From an uncultured Gammaproteobacteria bacterium (GTDB lineage Bacteria; Pseudomonadota; Gammaproteobacteria; Arenicellales; JAANXG01), in contig CAMYKW010000068.1 in the NCBI GenBank assembly GCA_947259175.1, positions 1 through 33,362 on the forward strand: 33,362 bases of DNA, written 5' to 3'. Positions 1 to 7,862 of the stretch are shown here, in pieces. How positions within the stretch are numbered: the stretch's first letter is position 1; every line of letters starts with the position of its first letter. The notes under the pieces are model-generated. The model ran no database searches. It saw only the letters and a list, made by a program, of their open reading frames with translations, and was not told where the DNA came from. Both the position numbers and the translations under genes were made by a program.

Positions 1-78
1 ACGTAACCCGGGCGAGAAGGGCAAGATTCGATATATGCCATTGATTTTACGGTCAGTTCCCTTAAGGCCGGTGGCCGA

Positions 79-99
79 CTGGTGCAATATGCGGGCTAG
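79..99. repeat. degenerate copy of the ATGCGGGCTAG repeat end
   Basis: The segment ends in ATGCGGGCTAG and begins CTGGTG. It resembles the 22-bp repeat end at 22876-22897 with about three mismatches in the last 18 bases. No partner end is visible to its left, so it is either a decayed remnant or half of an element cut by the window edge. Confidence 0.4.
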
Positions 100-104
100 T
101 GGGT

Positions 105-155
105 GCGGTTTTCAACCGCGAAGCAATCAATCGCGCTTACAAAGCGCTCCCACAA
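105..155. repeat. REP-like pair of small hairpins
   Basis: Two adjacent hairpins are visible: GCGGTT-TTC-AACCGC at 105-119 and GCGCTT-ACA-AAGCGC at 133-147, followed by TCCCACAA. Read on the minus strand this has the form of a REP sequence (TTGTGGGAGCGC...). A related copy of the second hairpin with part of the first occurs at 32896-32937. The sequence lies just past the 3' end of the minus-strand LOG gene, a usual place for REP elements. No gene is seen in bases 1-169. Confidence 0.65.
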
Positions 156-169
156 ATAAATGATGCCGA

Positions 170-898
170 CTACAGGCGCATCAATCGCTCGCGCTCCTCG
201 GTGGATGGCTCGAAACTGCGTCCCTTGTAGTGCTCGAAGATCGCCGCGACTATCGCCGCCGGCTCATCCAACACCTGAAACAACTCGAGGTCCTGGGGAC
301 TCACCGCGCCCAGGCCGATGAGGCTGTCCTGAAACCAGTCCAACAACCCGCGCCAGAACTCGCTGCCGACCAGAATGATCGGAATGCGCTGGGTCTTTTC
401 GGTCTGCACCAGGGTCAGGATCTCGGCGAATTCGTCCAGGGTGCCGAATCCGCCCGGCAACACCACGTAGGCGCTGGCGTACTTGACGAACATCACCTTG
501 CGGCTGAAGAAGTGATTAAAGTCCAGCGCCATGTCCTGGTACTCGTTGGCGGTTTGCTCGCGCGGCAATTGGATGTTGAGACCGATGCTCGGCGACGCCC
601 CCTCGTAGGCGCCCTTGTTCGCGGCCTCCATGATTCCCGGACCGCCGCCGCTGACTACCGAGAAACCCGCGTCGGACAATTCCCGGGCGATGCGCTCGGC
701 CAGTTGATAATAAGGATGCGCCGACGTCATTCGCGAAGAACCGAAAAAACTCACCGACGGGCGAATCGAGGACAAGCGTTCAAAGCCTTCGACGAATTCC
801 GCCATGATTTGAAACACCTTCCAGGATTCCCGGGATAACTGTACGTCGTCGACGGGCTTCAGCCGCAGCTTTTCCCGTGAGCGATCAGGTCTCGCCAT
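170..898 (-). CDS. LOG-family (TIGR00730-type) phosphoribohydrolase-like protein
   Basis: The 242-residue product is a Rossmann-like protein of the LOG ('lysine decarboxylase-like') family. Both diagnostic motifs are present: GGGPGIMEA at residues 84-92 and PGGFGTLDE at 148-156, which form the nucleotide-monophosphate site and carry the catalytic Arg/Glu region in this family. Characterised members release the base from cytokinin riboside 5'-monophosphates or hydrolyse nucleotides such as AMP. The bacterial substrate here is unknown. The N-terminus is longer and more basic than in short LOG proteins, as in the larger proteobacterial branch. The start has a GAGAG-type ribosome site. It is first of a minus-strand series with the dioxygenase upstream, but 65 bp separates them, so co-transcription is only possible. 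Confidence 0.85.
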   Translation of the reverse strand: MARPDRSREKLRLKPVDDVQLSRESWKVFQIMAEFVEGFERLSSIRPSVSFFGSSRMTSAHPYYQLAERIARELSDAGFSVVSGGGPGIMEAANKGAYEGASPSIGLNIQLPREQTANEYQDMALDFNHFFSRKVMFVKYASAYVVLPGGFGTLDEFAEILTLVQTEKTQRIPIILVGSEFWRGLLDWFQDSLIGLGAVSPQDLELFQVLDEPAAIVAAIFEHYKGRSFEPSTEERERLMRL

Positions 899-963
899 GC
901 TCGTATCTCTCGTTGGTTATCGGGTGTGACGTAGTCGAACAGCCCGCGGGGCCGTGTATCGAT

Positions 964-1638
964 TCATACCTCCGCCCACATGCGCACCAGATTGACGTAC
1001 GCGTTGTCGACGCGCCGGGTTTCATCCGCGTCCGGGTGTTGTTGTAACAGCGACTCACGCGCCTGATGCAATTCATACAGTAATTCGCGCTTGGCGGCAT
1101 CGCGCACCAGCGACTGCACCCAGGTTACGGCCACCAGGCGCACGCCTTGCGTGACCTTGGCGACATGATGGCGGCTGGACGCCGGATACATGACCGCATC
1201 CCCGGCGGGAAATTTAACGTATTGGCCGCCGAACGAAGTCGTGATCACCAATTCGCCGCCGGCGTAACTCTCGGGAGGCGACAGAAACACCGTCACCGCA
1301 ATGTCCGAGCGATAACGGGCGCCCTTCCCCATCACCGGGTCGTCGATGTGCGGGCCGTATTCCATGCCTTGTGTGTAACGCGCGAACAAAGGAGCGGCGA
1401 CGTGGTGCGGCAGCGCCGCCGCGGCGTAAAGCGGGTGCTGCACCAGGCTGCCCATGACCAGTTGGTTCAACCGCTCGATTTCACCGCTCGCCTCGACGTC
1501 GACCTCCTCGTTGCGTTTGACGCGCCGCGCCGAGGTTCCGGCGGAGAGTTTTCCGTCGACAAAATGCGCGCGCGCCAGCAGCGCCTGCGCCAGCTCCAGC
1601 TGTTCGCCATTCAACACCGCGGGAATTCTGATCAACAT
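964..1638 (-). CDS. PKHD-type Fe(II)/2-oxoglutarate dioxygenase (PiuC/YbiX-like)
   Basis: The 224-residue protein has the double-stranded beta-helix pattern of PKHD-type hydroxylases. The iron-binding HxD is H97-I-D99, the distal histidine lies in SSRHHVA (H157 or H158) and the 2-oxoglutarate-binding arginine is probably R167 in TQGVR. Length and motif order match the PiuC/YbiX family, often found beside TonB-dependent iron receptors and of uncertain substrate. No receptor is adjacent here; the one in this window is about 29 kb away. A clear Shine-Dalgarno site is not seen before the ATG. It ends 65 bp before the LOG gene. Confidence 0.85.
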   Translation of the reverse strand: MLIRIPAVLNGEQLELAQALLARAHFVDGKLSAGTSARRVKRNEEVDVEASGEIERLNQLVMGSLVQHPLYAAAALPHHVAAPLFARYTQGMEYGPHIDDPVMGKGARYRSDIAVTVFLSPPESYAGGELVITTSFGGQYVKFPAGDAVMYPASSRHHVAKVTQGVRLVAVTWVQSLVRDAAKRELLYELHQARESLLQQHPDADETRRVDNAYVNLVRMWAEV

Positions 1639-1678
1639 GCAGGAGGCTCTGTGGGGACGGCCGGTTCGCCGGCAAGCG

Positions 1679-2722
1679 CTAAAAACGGCTCTCGTTCACC
1701 AACTTCTCGATGGCCGTGGCGCTCTGATCACGGTAGCGGTCATAGGCATCAACAATCTGCCCCGCCACCGCCAGCCAGTGGGACTTTCCATCCCTGACGA
1801 CGGTCTTCAGGTGTTGCATATTGCTGTTACTCAACCAGCTCGAGTAAGCGTCTTCCAGCGAGGGAAACAGGTCCTTGCGCAGCGGACTCAAATTGGCGAA
1901 ATAGAAATGCAAGGATGCCTGATTTTCGTCGTCGAGCAGCGCCGGCAACGCGGACAGGCAGTCGGCGAGCATGTCGCGCACCGCGCGCGCGAACATCTCG
2001 GCGCTGGTGCGGGACACCGTGAACAGCATCTCGTTCCATCGGTCGCCCAGCAGTTCACCAGCCACCACCTCACCGATTTCATGCAGGATGACGGTCTCCA
2101 ACTCGTTCTGGGTCATGCAATCCAGGGCGTGTTCCTGATCGTGTTCGAAGGCGTAACAGCCGATGGCGCGGGCCATGGCGTTCTCGCGTTTACGCCAGCG
2201 CCACTCATCGACTTTCTCCCACAACATGCGGCGCAGCGATTCGCGGCGGATATAGATGGTGGTGCCCTGCGCCATCGCCGGAGGCGCCGCCAGCTCGCGC
2301 GCATATTCGCGGCCGGCCACCAGCACCGTATAGCCGTGCAAGGGCTCGCGGCTGAGCAACTCTCCAAGGAAAAAATACGGTTTTGAGAAGCGGCCGAGTC
2401 CGCCACCGTAAACATAGCCCTCGGGCAGCAGCCGGGCATTGATGGCTTCGCTTTCCATCGGCGCATACTCGACGCCGTCGACGGTGACCGGCAGGTAATC
2501 GCGGTCGATCAGTTCTTCCCAATACGCCTCACGCTGGTCCACCCACAGCCCCACCTCGCCGCTGCTGATGCTGTCGCCGAGACGCAGAGCCTTGCTCCAG
2601 CGGTAGAACTCCCGCATCTTGAGCAGGTACACGCACAGCGTGTAGTCCCCGGCGAATTGTGCATCGGAAATATCGCAGTTCTTCTGCACTGCGGTGACGA
2701 GACTGAAAAAGTCGCTTTGCAT
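1679..2722 (-). CDS. conserved protein of unknown function, 347 aa
   Basis: I cannot name this gene with certainty. The long open frame keeps the local codon bias. The product is soluble, rich in Trp, Tyr and acidic residues, and starts with a Cys-containing segment (QKNCDISDAQFAGDYTLC) that looks conserved in type. A helix with ILHEIGEVVAGE holds His-Glu-x-x-Glu, reminiscent of but not identical to an HExxH zinc-protease helix. No signal peptide or membrane segment is seen. It is upstream of the PKHD dioxygenase by 40 bp on the same strand and could share its transcript. I believe it belongs to a conserved hypothetical family of sulfur bacteria and deltaproteobacteria, but this is from memory. 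Confidence 0.7.
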   Translation of the reverse strand: MQSDFFSLVTAVQKNCDISDAQFAGDYTLCVYLLKMREFYRWSKALRLGDSISSGEVGLWVDQREAYWEELIDRDYLPVTVDGVEYAPMESEAINARLLPEGYVYGGGLGRFSKPYFFLGELLSREPLHGYTVLVAGREYARELAAPPAMAQGTTIYIRRESLRRMLWEKVDEWRWRKRENAMARAIGCYAFEHDQEHALDCMTQNELETVILHEIGEVVAGELLGDRWNEMLFTVSRTSAEMFARAVRDMLADCLSALPALLDDENQASLHFYFANLSPLRKDLFPSLEDAYSSWLSNSNMQHLKTVVRDGKSHWLAVAGQIVDAYDRYRDQSATAIEKLVNESRF

Positions 2723-2786
2723 AATGGATAAGGACGGACCGTCGCTAACCGGTTTAAAGTAGCATGAAGTCCAAGGACGGGCCAGC

Positions 2787-3074
2787 CCAGCGACTATTCT
2801 TGTTGCTTACTGCAAAGAGCCGCACAGTTATTCTATGAAGACACAGCGTAAACTCGAACATGGATCGCCTGGAATAGTCGCTGGGCGACTATTCTTGTTG
2901 CGCACCGCAAAGAGCCGTACAGTTATTCTATGAAGACACAGCGTAAACTCGAACATGGATCGCCTGGAATAGTCGCTGGGCGACTATTCTTGTTGCGCAC
3001 TGCAAAGAGCCGTACAGTTATTCTATGAAGACACAGCGTAAACTCGAACGTGGCTTGCCTGGAATAGTCGCTGG
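2787..3074. repeat. tandem array, three units of a 95-bp palindrome-ended repeat
   Basis: The array starts with CCAGCGACTATTC and ends with its exact reverse complement GAATAGTCGCTGG. Right ends recur at 2872-2884, 2967-2979 and 3062-3074, giving a period of exactly 95 bp. At the two inner junctions the ends are fused as GAATAGTCGC-TGG-GCGACTATTC, so neighbouring units share bases of one palindrome. Units differ at only a few positions. A frame on the minus strand reads through each unit, but it is a by-product of the repeat. The array fills most of the 463-bp gap between two divergent genes. Bases 3075-3185 hold only a small palindrome (GTGCAA-TG-TTGCAC, 3083-3096). Confidence 0.9.
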
Positions 3075-3185
3075 ACAACGTGGTGCAATGTTGCACGCTC
3101 GTGCCGGCGGCCGGCTCAAGCAGTATGCGACCGTCGATCCGCAACGCGCTGAACCGCAACTAACATCTCTCAGGTAAATGTTAAG

Positions 3186-3794
3186 ATGAAAACCCGCATC
3201 CGCGACAAATGGCGCAACCGGAACCGCCAGGGTTCACTGGAGGACAACGCCACCTCCCTCGCCTACGGGATCTGGCAGATCGCTCTGGCGGCGGCGAAAA
3301 ACCTCCATATCGAGGATTTCGACTATGAGTCGGACGAACAACGCACCGCGGTCATCGCGGAATATCTGATGTTCCTGGTACACGTCGCCGACCGGCTTGC
3401 GTTCGCTCAGATGGATCAGGAATCACGCGCGCGGTTTGTCACCACATTGGCGCAACACACGGCGCGTCATTACCAACGCAATGTCGCGGACATCGTGGGC
3501 CACGGGGATTACCGCACCGGCTATATCGAGAAATTGAACGCGCGCGCGGCTGAATACGCGGAAACGCCGTTTACCGACGGGGATCCCGGTTACGAGACGC
3601 GCCGTTGTCTGGGGGAGAAGATTCAGCAACTGATGGGCATGACCCAGACCAACCGCTGGGTCATTCAGCAGGTAATCGACCTGGACTCGCCGGAAGCGGT
3701 CAAACATCTCAAGACCGCCATGGACAACCTGTTCGGCACATCCAATATCGATCCGCGGCCGGCCTCCGAGGAAGCGGTGATCGGCGCGGACTAG
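3186..3794 (+). CDS. conserved hypothetical, mainly helical protein, 202 aa
   Basis: I do not recognise the family. The product is cytosolic by appearance, with no signal peptide or membrane segment, and is predicted from its sequence pattern to be almost all alpha-helical. The first 20 residues are strongly basic (KTRIRDKWRNRNRQ). A cysteine at C142 follows a charged stretch. Downstream, 5 bp away and convergent, is the small gene ending at 3800. The gene follows the tandem 95-bp repeat array by about 110 bp, so any promoter must lie in or just after that array. Codon use is like that of the neighbouring chromosomal genes. Confidence 0.75.
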   Translation: MKTRIRDKWRNRNRQGSLEDNATSLAYGIWQIALAAAKNLHIEDFDYESDEQRTAVIAEYLMFLVHVADRLAFAQMDQESRARFVTTLAQHTARHYQRNVADIVGHGDYRTGYIEKLNARAAEYAETPFTDGDPGYETRRCLGEKIQQLMGMTQTNRWVIQQVIDLDSPEAVKHLKTAMDNLFGTSNIDPRPASEEAVIGAD

Positions 3795-3799
3795 ATTAA

Positions 3800-3994
3800 T
3801 CAGTTCTTGAAGCGGTCGGCGCTGGCGATTTCTTTCGCGGTACCGTCGTCGTAGCCGGCCTCGTAGGCCTCGGTAATCCGCTGTTCTTCGCGCTTGGGAT
3901 TTTCCAGATAACCCCCGATCCAACCCTGGATATACTCGCGATCAACGCCCATCTTTTCTAACTTGTCGATAGTTTCGTAATACATTTTGTCCAT
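3800..3994 (-). CDS. small charged conserved protein, 64 aa
   Basis: The likely start is the ATG at 3994 (MDKMYYETIDKLEKMGVD), preceded by AGAGAA. A longer frame continues upstream into repeat sequence and is judged spurious. The product is highly charged, with 'KLEKMGVDREYIQGW' followed by 'EEQRITEAYEAGYDDG'. Small proteins with this pattern are widespread in gammaproteobacteria, but I know no function for them. There is no signal peptide or membrane segment. It converges on the 202-aa gene with only 5 bp between stops. The repeat copy at 4122-4220 lies upstream of its start. Confidence 0.65.
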   Translation of the reverse strand: MDKMYYETIDKLEKMGVDREYIQGWIGGYLENPKREEQRITEAYEAGYDDGTAKEIASADRFKN

Positions 3995-4121
3995 CACGTT
4001 CTCTAGTGCATGTTGTGGACCGATGCCAGGGCGCGCAATATATTGCATCCCCCCGGCGGCCACAAGCACCCCAATTCGGTAGATGCACCGGCGCCGGCAG
4101 ATACCCAAAAAGAGGGATGGC

Positions 4122-4220
4122 CCAGCGACTATTCCTGTTAGGCACTGGAAAGACTCGCCAGTGATTTCTATGAATAGACGGCGTGGAATCGTAAACTTTT
4201 TTACTGCGAATAGTCGCTGG
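4122..4220. repeat. single 99-bp copy of the palindrome-ended repeat
   Basis: The copy begins CCAGCGACTATTC and ends GAATAGTCGCTGG, the same perfect 13-bp inverted ends as in the 2787-3074 array. The interior is diverged but alignable (ACTGGAAAGACTCGCC..., TATGAATAGACGGCGTGGAATCGTAAAC). It stands between two divergent genes, and the dsrS-like start is 75 bp further on. Confidence 0.85.
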
Positions 4221-4294
4221 ATTCCTGCTGAGCAATCTCCGAGCCGGACTGCTCCCACGCCAAGACTGAAACAACGGTATCTTCGATCACCCGT

Positions 4295-5452
4295 ATGGCC
4301 ACTGCCACATCGACCGAACTGCGCGCGGAAGACGCCTTGAAGCTCAATGTGTTGATCGCCAATGCGCAAGCGATTCGCATTGACGAGGGGACCTTGTGCG
4401 TGCGCGGCATGACCGGCGGCGACGACGCCACCGTGGTCCTGAACCCCAACTGTGCGCCGGAAAAATACCTGCGTTTGGTGCGTGAAATGCTCTCCACCAG
4501 CGCACTGGGTTCACCCCGCGGATATCCGGTGTATTTGCGCCGCTGGACGCGCATGGGAGAAATGAAAAACACCCGGCTCGAGCCGCTGCTGATGCTCGCC
4601 GAGGACGAGGCGGTAATCGCGGCGGCCCGTGCCGGCGGCCTGACCGACGATCTGGCGGCGCGCATCTGGTGGGCGCTGCCTACCGCCGAGGTGGCGCGCT
4701 ACCTGCTCGAACATCCCGGTGTCGTGCGCGGTTCGATGGGGCCGGTGCTGGCCGATTACCTGGCGGAATACCTGCCGTTCGAGGAGTCCCCCGGCGCGTT
4801 GATCGAAACCGTGCGTTTGATCCTGCAAGCGGAGCTGATCAGCGACGCCAAACGCCGCGAAATCTGGCGACGCGGAGGCCGGAAGAGTCACTACTACTTG
4901 GGATTCCTGCGGTCATTACCCGACGCGCTGCCGGACCCGAGGCCGGCGCGCGCGGATCACCCCGCCGTCGCCCGCGGGTTGGCGCCGGTCGCCGCCGAGC
5001 CACTGGCGGCGCAACTGATCCGGGTGCTGTCCGCGCCCGGTCAGACTTATATGAGCACCTGCGCACGGGTGCTGCGCAAGCCCATCGATCAGGATGTGGT
5101 GGTCGAGTTGCTGGACGCGATGCACGACTACTTTGCCCCGCTGCGCACCGAGGATCGCGAGTTCGGCGATCCCGATGCGTTGCAACACCACGTCGCCGCC
5201 ATGGTCCGCGCCGCTGATTCGCGGTGCGCGCCGCTTCGCCGGCGGCTGCCGGGGATCGCAGCCGACCTCGAGGCGATGCTGTTCCTGGCGTACAGCGGCG
5301 AGCCGCTGGTGCGGCCGATCTTCGCGCGCACCGACGCGGTGGGGTCGGTAATGCGCAACAAAATCGCCCCCGTCACCCAGGCCTTGATGGCCGCCATCAA
5401 CCGGCTGTTGGGAGGGTCGTCGACATCAGGGACAACTTATCCTAATCGATAA
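4295..5452 (+). CDS. dsrS: DsrS-like sulfur-oxidation protein
   Basis: The 385-residue product matches my memory of DsrS, the soluble protein encoded in or near dsr operons of phototrophic and chemotrophic sulfur oxidisers. Typical stretches are LNPNC near residue 50, the segment GSPRGYPVYLRRWTRMG (residues 72-88), PVLADYLAEYLPFEE and the region LIRVLSAPGQ. The role of DsrS is not mechanistically settled; in Allochromatium it has been linked to regulation of dsr expression or sulfur oxidation. No dsrAB is in this window. The start ATG has no clear ribosome site. The 3' end overlaps the convergent cupin gene by 16 bp. Further sulfur-relay genes (dsrE2, tusA) lie 3 kb away. Confidence 0.7.
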   Translation: MATATSTELRAEDALKLNVLIANAQAIRIDEGTLCVRGMTGGDDATVVLNPNCAPEKYLRLVREMLSTSALGSPRGYPVYLRRWTRMGEMKNTRLEPLLMLAEDEAVIAAARAGGLTDDLAARIWWALPTAEVARYLLEHPGVVRGSMGPVLADYLAEYLPFEESPGALIETVRLILQAELISDAKRREIWRRGGRKSHYYLGFLRSLPDALPDPRPARADHPAVARGLAPVAAEPLAAQLIRVLSAPGQTYMSTCARVLRKPIDQDVVVELLDAMHDYFAPLRTEDREFGDPDALQHHVAAMVRAADSRCAPLRRRLPGIAADLEAMLFLAYSGEPLVRPIFARTDAVGSVMRNKIAPVTQALMAAINRLLGGSSTSGTTYPNR

Positions 5453-5712
5453 TGCTTGCGTATCGGTTTTTTGATATCCCACACGCACGACAGCCCCGCC
5501 AGGAACACCACCAGGTCGCCGGCGGAGATGGTGACCGGATCGCCGTTGTCGGGGATTACCACCGCTTCTCCCTCGAGGAGATAACAGGTCTCGGTGCTGT
5601 CGTAGGTCCAGGGAAACCGCGACACCTCCTTCTCCCACGTGTCCCACTGCTCAACATGCAAGACCTCGAGCTTCATCGGGGATGGATCGTGCTCTACCAA
5701 TATCTCAGCCAT
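5437..5712 (-). CDS. small single-domain cupin
   Basis: The 91-residue protein is a minimal cupin barrel. It contains the pattern 'TCYLLEGEAVVIPDNGDPVTISAGDLVVF', matching cupin motif 1/2 spacing of the EutQ/DUF861-like group. In full cupins histidines bind metal; here the first motif has 'STETCYLLEGE', with E in the expected ligand region, so metal binding is uncertain. No signal peptide. It is convergent with, and overlaps by 16 bp, the dsrS-like gene. Substrate is unknown. Confidence 0.75.
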   Translation of the reverse strand: MAEILVEHDPSPMKLEVLHVEQWDTWEKEVSRFPWTYDSTETCYLLEGEAVVIPDNGDPVTISAGDLVVFLAGLSCVWDIKKPIRKHYRLG

Positions 5713-5824
5713 TCCTAACTCTCCGCTGCTTGCCGCACATTGTCATTTCCGGTTTTTCAGGTACCAGTCTTTCCGCCGTTCGAGTATCCTGGCCGCCGCT
5801 CACCAGCGGCCGCCGGAGAAATCG

Positions 5825-6154
5825 ATGATCTTGAATATAACAATTGAGGACAGAACATACCGCATCGATGTGCCACAGGAGGTGCTCGATGAAGGTGAAC
5901 CATTTTTTCAGAAGATGGACGCGGACATGGACCGCGGTTGGCAAATGAATCGTGAATACGTGCCCGAGCCCAATACCGAGCAACGCTGCCAGATCGCCGC
6001 CGACCGATTGTTGACCGCGCTACACAATGAAAACCGGAATTCGCTGTTGCTCATGGCCGGCTACATCATCAAGCGCCTGCCCGAGGTACAAGGGGTCGAC
6101 ATCGATACCACCGGCAATATGAGTGAAACCCGGTTTCAATTGCACGAAACCTGA
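5825..6154 (+). CDS. conserved hypothetical protein, 109 aa
   Basis: The likely start is the ATG at 5825 (MILNITIEDRTYRIDVP), preceded by CCGGAGAAATCG, a fair ribosome site. The in-frame extension further upstream has a different composition and is antisense to the cupin gene. The start resembles the beta-hairpin of ZapA-like proteins, followed by helices with 'FFQKMDADMDRGWQM' and 'CQIAADRLLTALHNEN'. I have seen similar short proteins in sulfur-oxidising gammaproteobacteria without an assigned role. It is followed after 17 bp by the dioxygenase gene, so the two probably share a transcript. Confidence 0.7.
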   Translation: MILNITIEDRTYRIDVPQEVLDEGEPFFQKMDADMDRGWQMNREYVPEPNTEQRCQIAADRLLTALHNENRNSLLLMAGYIIKRLPEVQGVDIDTTGNMSETRFQLHET

Positions 6155-6171
6155 TCTCAAGTATCCGATCC

Positions 6172-6807
6172 ATGGGCCCGCAACCTGAATCCGCGCTCGA
6201 CTATACGCTTCGCGAATTGCGCCCCCACAGCTTCATCTACGAGGTGCGCCACGCCCTGACGCGCGAGACATGCGACGACATGATTCGCCGCTTCGAGGCC
6301 CACCCGGAGCAACAGTATGCCGGCCGTATCGGTCAGCAACAGGACCAGGAACGTTCGATCAAGCGTTCCACGGATCTGCGCATCAGTGGCAGACAAGATT
6401 GGAAACCCGTGGATGAGGGCTTATTCATGTCCCTCAGCGCCGCGGTGAACGAAATCGCCAAGATTCATCCGTTTTTCGCATCCAACGCGCTGCGCGACAT
6501 GGGTTACAACATGCAACGCACGGGGCAGGACGAATTTTATCACTGGCACGTGGACAACGGTCCCGGAGAATTCAGTCAACGTCAGCTCGTCGCGATTTGG
6601 TATCTCAACGACGTGGACGGTCCCGGCGGCGAGACGGAATTCTATTTTCAAGACGTCAAGGTCAAACCCGAGGCGGGGAAACTCATCTTGTTTCCTCCGT
6701 TCTGGACCCATACCCACCGCGGCGTCACATTACAGCACGGCGTCAAATACATCGCGACCACATGGGTGTGTTTTAACGGATCGCCGGAAATTTCAAACAC
6801 CGCCTAG
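6172..6807 (+). CDS. Fe(II)/2-oxoglutarate dioxygenase, prolyl-4-hydroxylase-like
   Basis: The 211-residue enzyme has the jelly-roll core of 2OG-Fe(II) oxygenases. Iron ligands are H126 and D128 in HWHVD, with the distal histidine in THTHRG (probably H182). A Lys or Arg after it (K193) would bind 2-oxoglutarate. The strand 'LVAIWYLNDVDGPGGETEFYF' is characteristic of the P4Hc-type family. It is separate in sequence from the PKHD enzyme at 964-1638, so the window has two different family members. The upstream 109-aa gene is 17 bp away. Substrate unknown. The downstream zinc-finger gene is convergent. Confidence 0.85.
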   Translation: MGPQPESALDYTLRELRPHSFIYEVRHALTRETCDDMIRRFEAHPEQQYAGRIGQQQDQERSIKRSTDLRISGRQDWKPVDEGLFMSLSAAVNEIAKIHPFFASNALRDMGYNMQRTGQDEFYHWHVDNGPGEFSQRQLVAIWYLNDVDGPGGETEFYFQDVKVKPEAGKLILFPPFWTHTHRGVTLQHGVKYIATTWVCFNGSPEISNTA

Positions 6808-6826
6808 CCGCGGGCGCACCCGCAAC

Positions 6827-7054
6827 TCAGCCGTCTTCGGTGATGATCTGATTGCATTTGGTTATGCATTCGTCGCAGATATTGACCGCCGGACCGTGGA
6901 TCATGTGCTTCACTTGCGACGTATCGCGACCGCAGAACGAGCAGATGTGCACCGCGATGTCATCGTTCTGGCGCGCAACGATCTTGTCAACCGTGTTCTT
7001 GAGCACCTTTTTCATTTTAGGATTGTTGCCGCCGAGTTTCTTGTCGTCAGTCAT
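6827..7054 (-). CDS. free-standing ClpX-type C4 zinc finger protein
   Basis: The 75-residue protein consists of a basic helix ([17 protein letters not shown]) and one C4 zinc finger with two CxxC knuckles: CSFC at 38-41 and CDEC at 60-63. The stretch [14 protein letters not shown] is typical of the ClpX N-terminal zinc-binding domain, which dimerises and binds substrates or adaptors such as SspB. No AAA+ domain follows. The ATG at 7054 is preferred; a GTG at 7066 would add four residues. Role is not known. It could compete for ClpX adaptors or bind another partner, which is inference only. It sits 17 bp after the next gene upstream. Confidence 0.8.
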   Translation of the reverse strand: MTDDKKLGGNNPKMKKVLKNTVDKIVARQNDDIAVHICSFCGRDTSQVKHMIHGPAVNICDECITKCNQIITEDG

Positions 7055-7071
7055 CGGTGTACCCACGCTTG

Positions 7072-7554
7072 TTACTCACCCCGTTGATCCTTTACACCTC
7101 GGGCGCGCCGCTGCCGCCGCCGGCCTTCGTACTTGTTCACTTCGCGGACGATTTGATCGAACGGAAATGCGGTCATTTCCTGAAACCGTTTCACGGCGCG
7201 ATTCATCATCGCGTGCACGTCGGCAACACGGGACTCCTGCGCGAACGGATCCAGCGCGTTCTGCAGTCCCAACAGGCCGCCGCATTGGATTTTGATCGCC
7301 TTCGCGTGCGGCAGCGCCCCCGGGGTGCGCTTCAATCCAAGCGCGAAATTCGCCCGCCGTCTGAGTTGGTGCAAAAACGCCACACAAATTTCTTGGGCTT
7401 GGGGCGACTGGCAATTCACCGCTTCGCGTTCGGCGATATGACACTTGGCCGCCTGGGGACAGGCGCACACCCGCTGCAGTATCGCTTTTTCAAACGGACA
7501 CGGGGCGGTGATCACTCCCTGATAAGTACGCCGGTATTGTTCCTCGTCGACCAT
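7072..7554 (-). CDS. cysteine-rich conserved protein, 160 aa
   Basis: I do not know the function. The first third is rich in cysteine: C19, C30, C32, C38, C48 and C57, a spacing that could hold a zinc or iron-sulfur site. The middle segment '[29 protein letters not shown]' looks like the conserved core, followed by an acidic helix and a strongly basic tail ([13 protein letters not shown]). There is no signal peptide. It lies between the small gene at 7562-7780 (7 bp upstream) and the zinc-finger gene (17 bp downstream), so the three form a compact minus-strand unit. Confidence 0.75.
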   Translation of the reverse strand: MVDEEQYRRTYQGVITAPCPFEKAILQRVCACPQAAKCHIAEREAVNCQSPQAQEICVAFLHQLRRRANFALGLKRTPGALPHAKAIKIQCGGLLGLQNALDPFAQESRVADVHAMMNRAVKRFQEMTAFPFDQIVREVNKYEGRRRQRRARGVKDQRGE

Positions 7555-7561
7555 ATTCTTC

Positions 7562-7780
7562 TCAATCGTCTTCCGAAGCTTGACGCTCGCGGCGGGTTTT
7601 CAGCAAACTCTCGGCCTCACTGCGGTCCTTGGCGAAGATGATCTTGACGCTGTCGGCATCGTTCCCGCTCTGCTCCGCTCGTATCCGCCGCGCTTCGCCG
7701 CGGGCGTCCCGGTAATGGACGAATTCGTCGACATAGGTTAAGAATCGCTGCGGAGAGATGCGGTAGATAAAATAAGGCAT
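7562..7780 (-). CDS. small conserved protein, 72 aa
   Basis: The product starts MPYFIYRISPQRFLTYVDEF and ends with a charged, helical tail (EAESLLKTRRERQASEDD). It is likely soluble. I recognise the general look of a conserved short protein found next to the Cys-rich gene in related bacteria, but no function. It is the first gene of the 7780-6827 minus-strand unit and is divergent from the 99-aa gene at 7863, with 82 bp between starts that must contain both promoters. Confidence 0.65.
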   Translation of the reverse strand: MPYFIYRISPQRFLTYVDEFVHYRDARGEARRIRAEQSGNDADSVKIIFAKDRSEAESLLKTRRERQASEDD

Positions 7781-7862
7781 CGAGGACCTTTATTCGCTGA
7801 ATCTTGCCTGGCCGGGGCGCATGCCGCGGCTCAAACATCAATACTACACCCGACATCCTATC

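Noticed and set aside
2787-3074. Possible CRISPR array
   Set aside because: The units are contiguous 95-bp copies with no unique spacers.
2923-3159. Recurrent minus-strand peptide starting MRFSALRID and continuing through the 95-bp repeats
   Set aside because: The same reading (FEFTLCLHR...VRNKNSR) appears in each repeat unit only because the DNA is repeated; changes between copies do not favour synonymous sites in what can be seen.
3994-4369. Upstream extension of the 64-aa gene to 189 codons
   Set aside because: The added segment runs through the dispersed repeat and the start of the dsrS-like gene and has no coding character.
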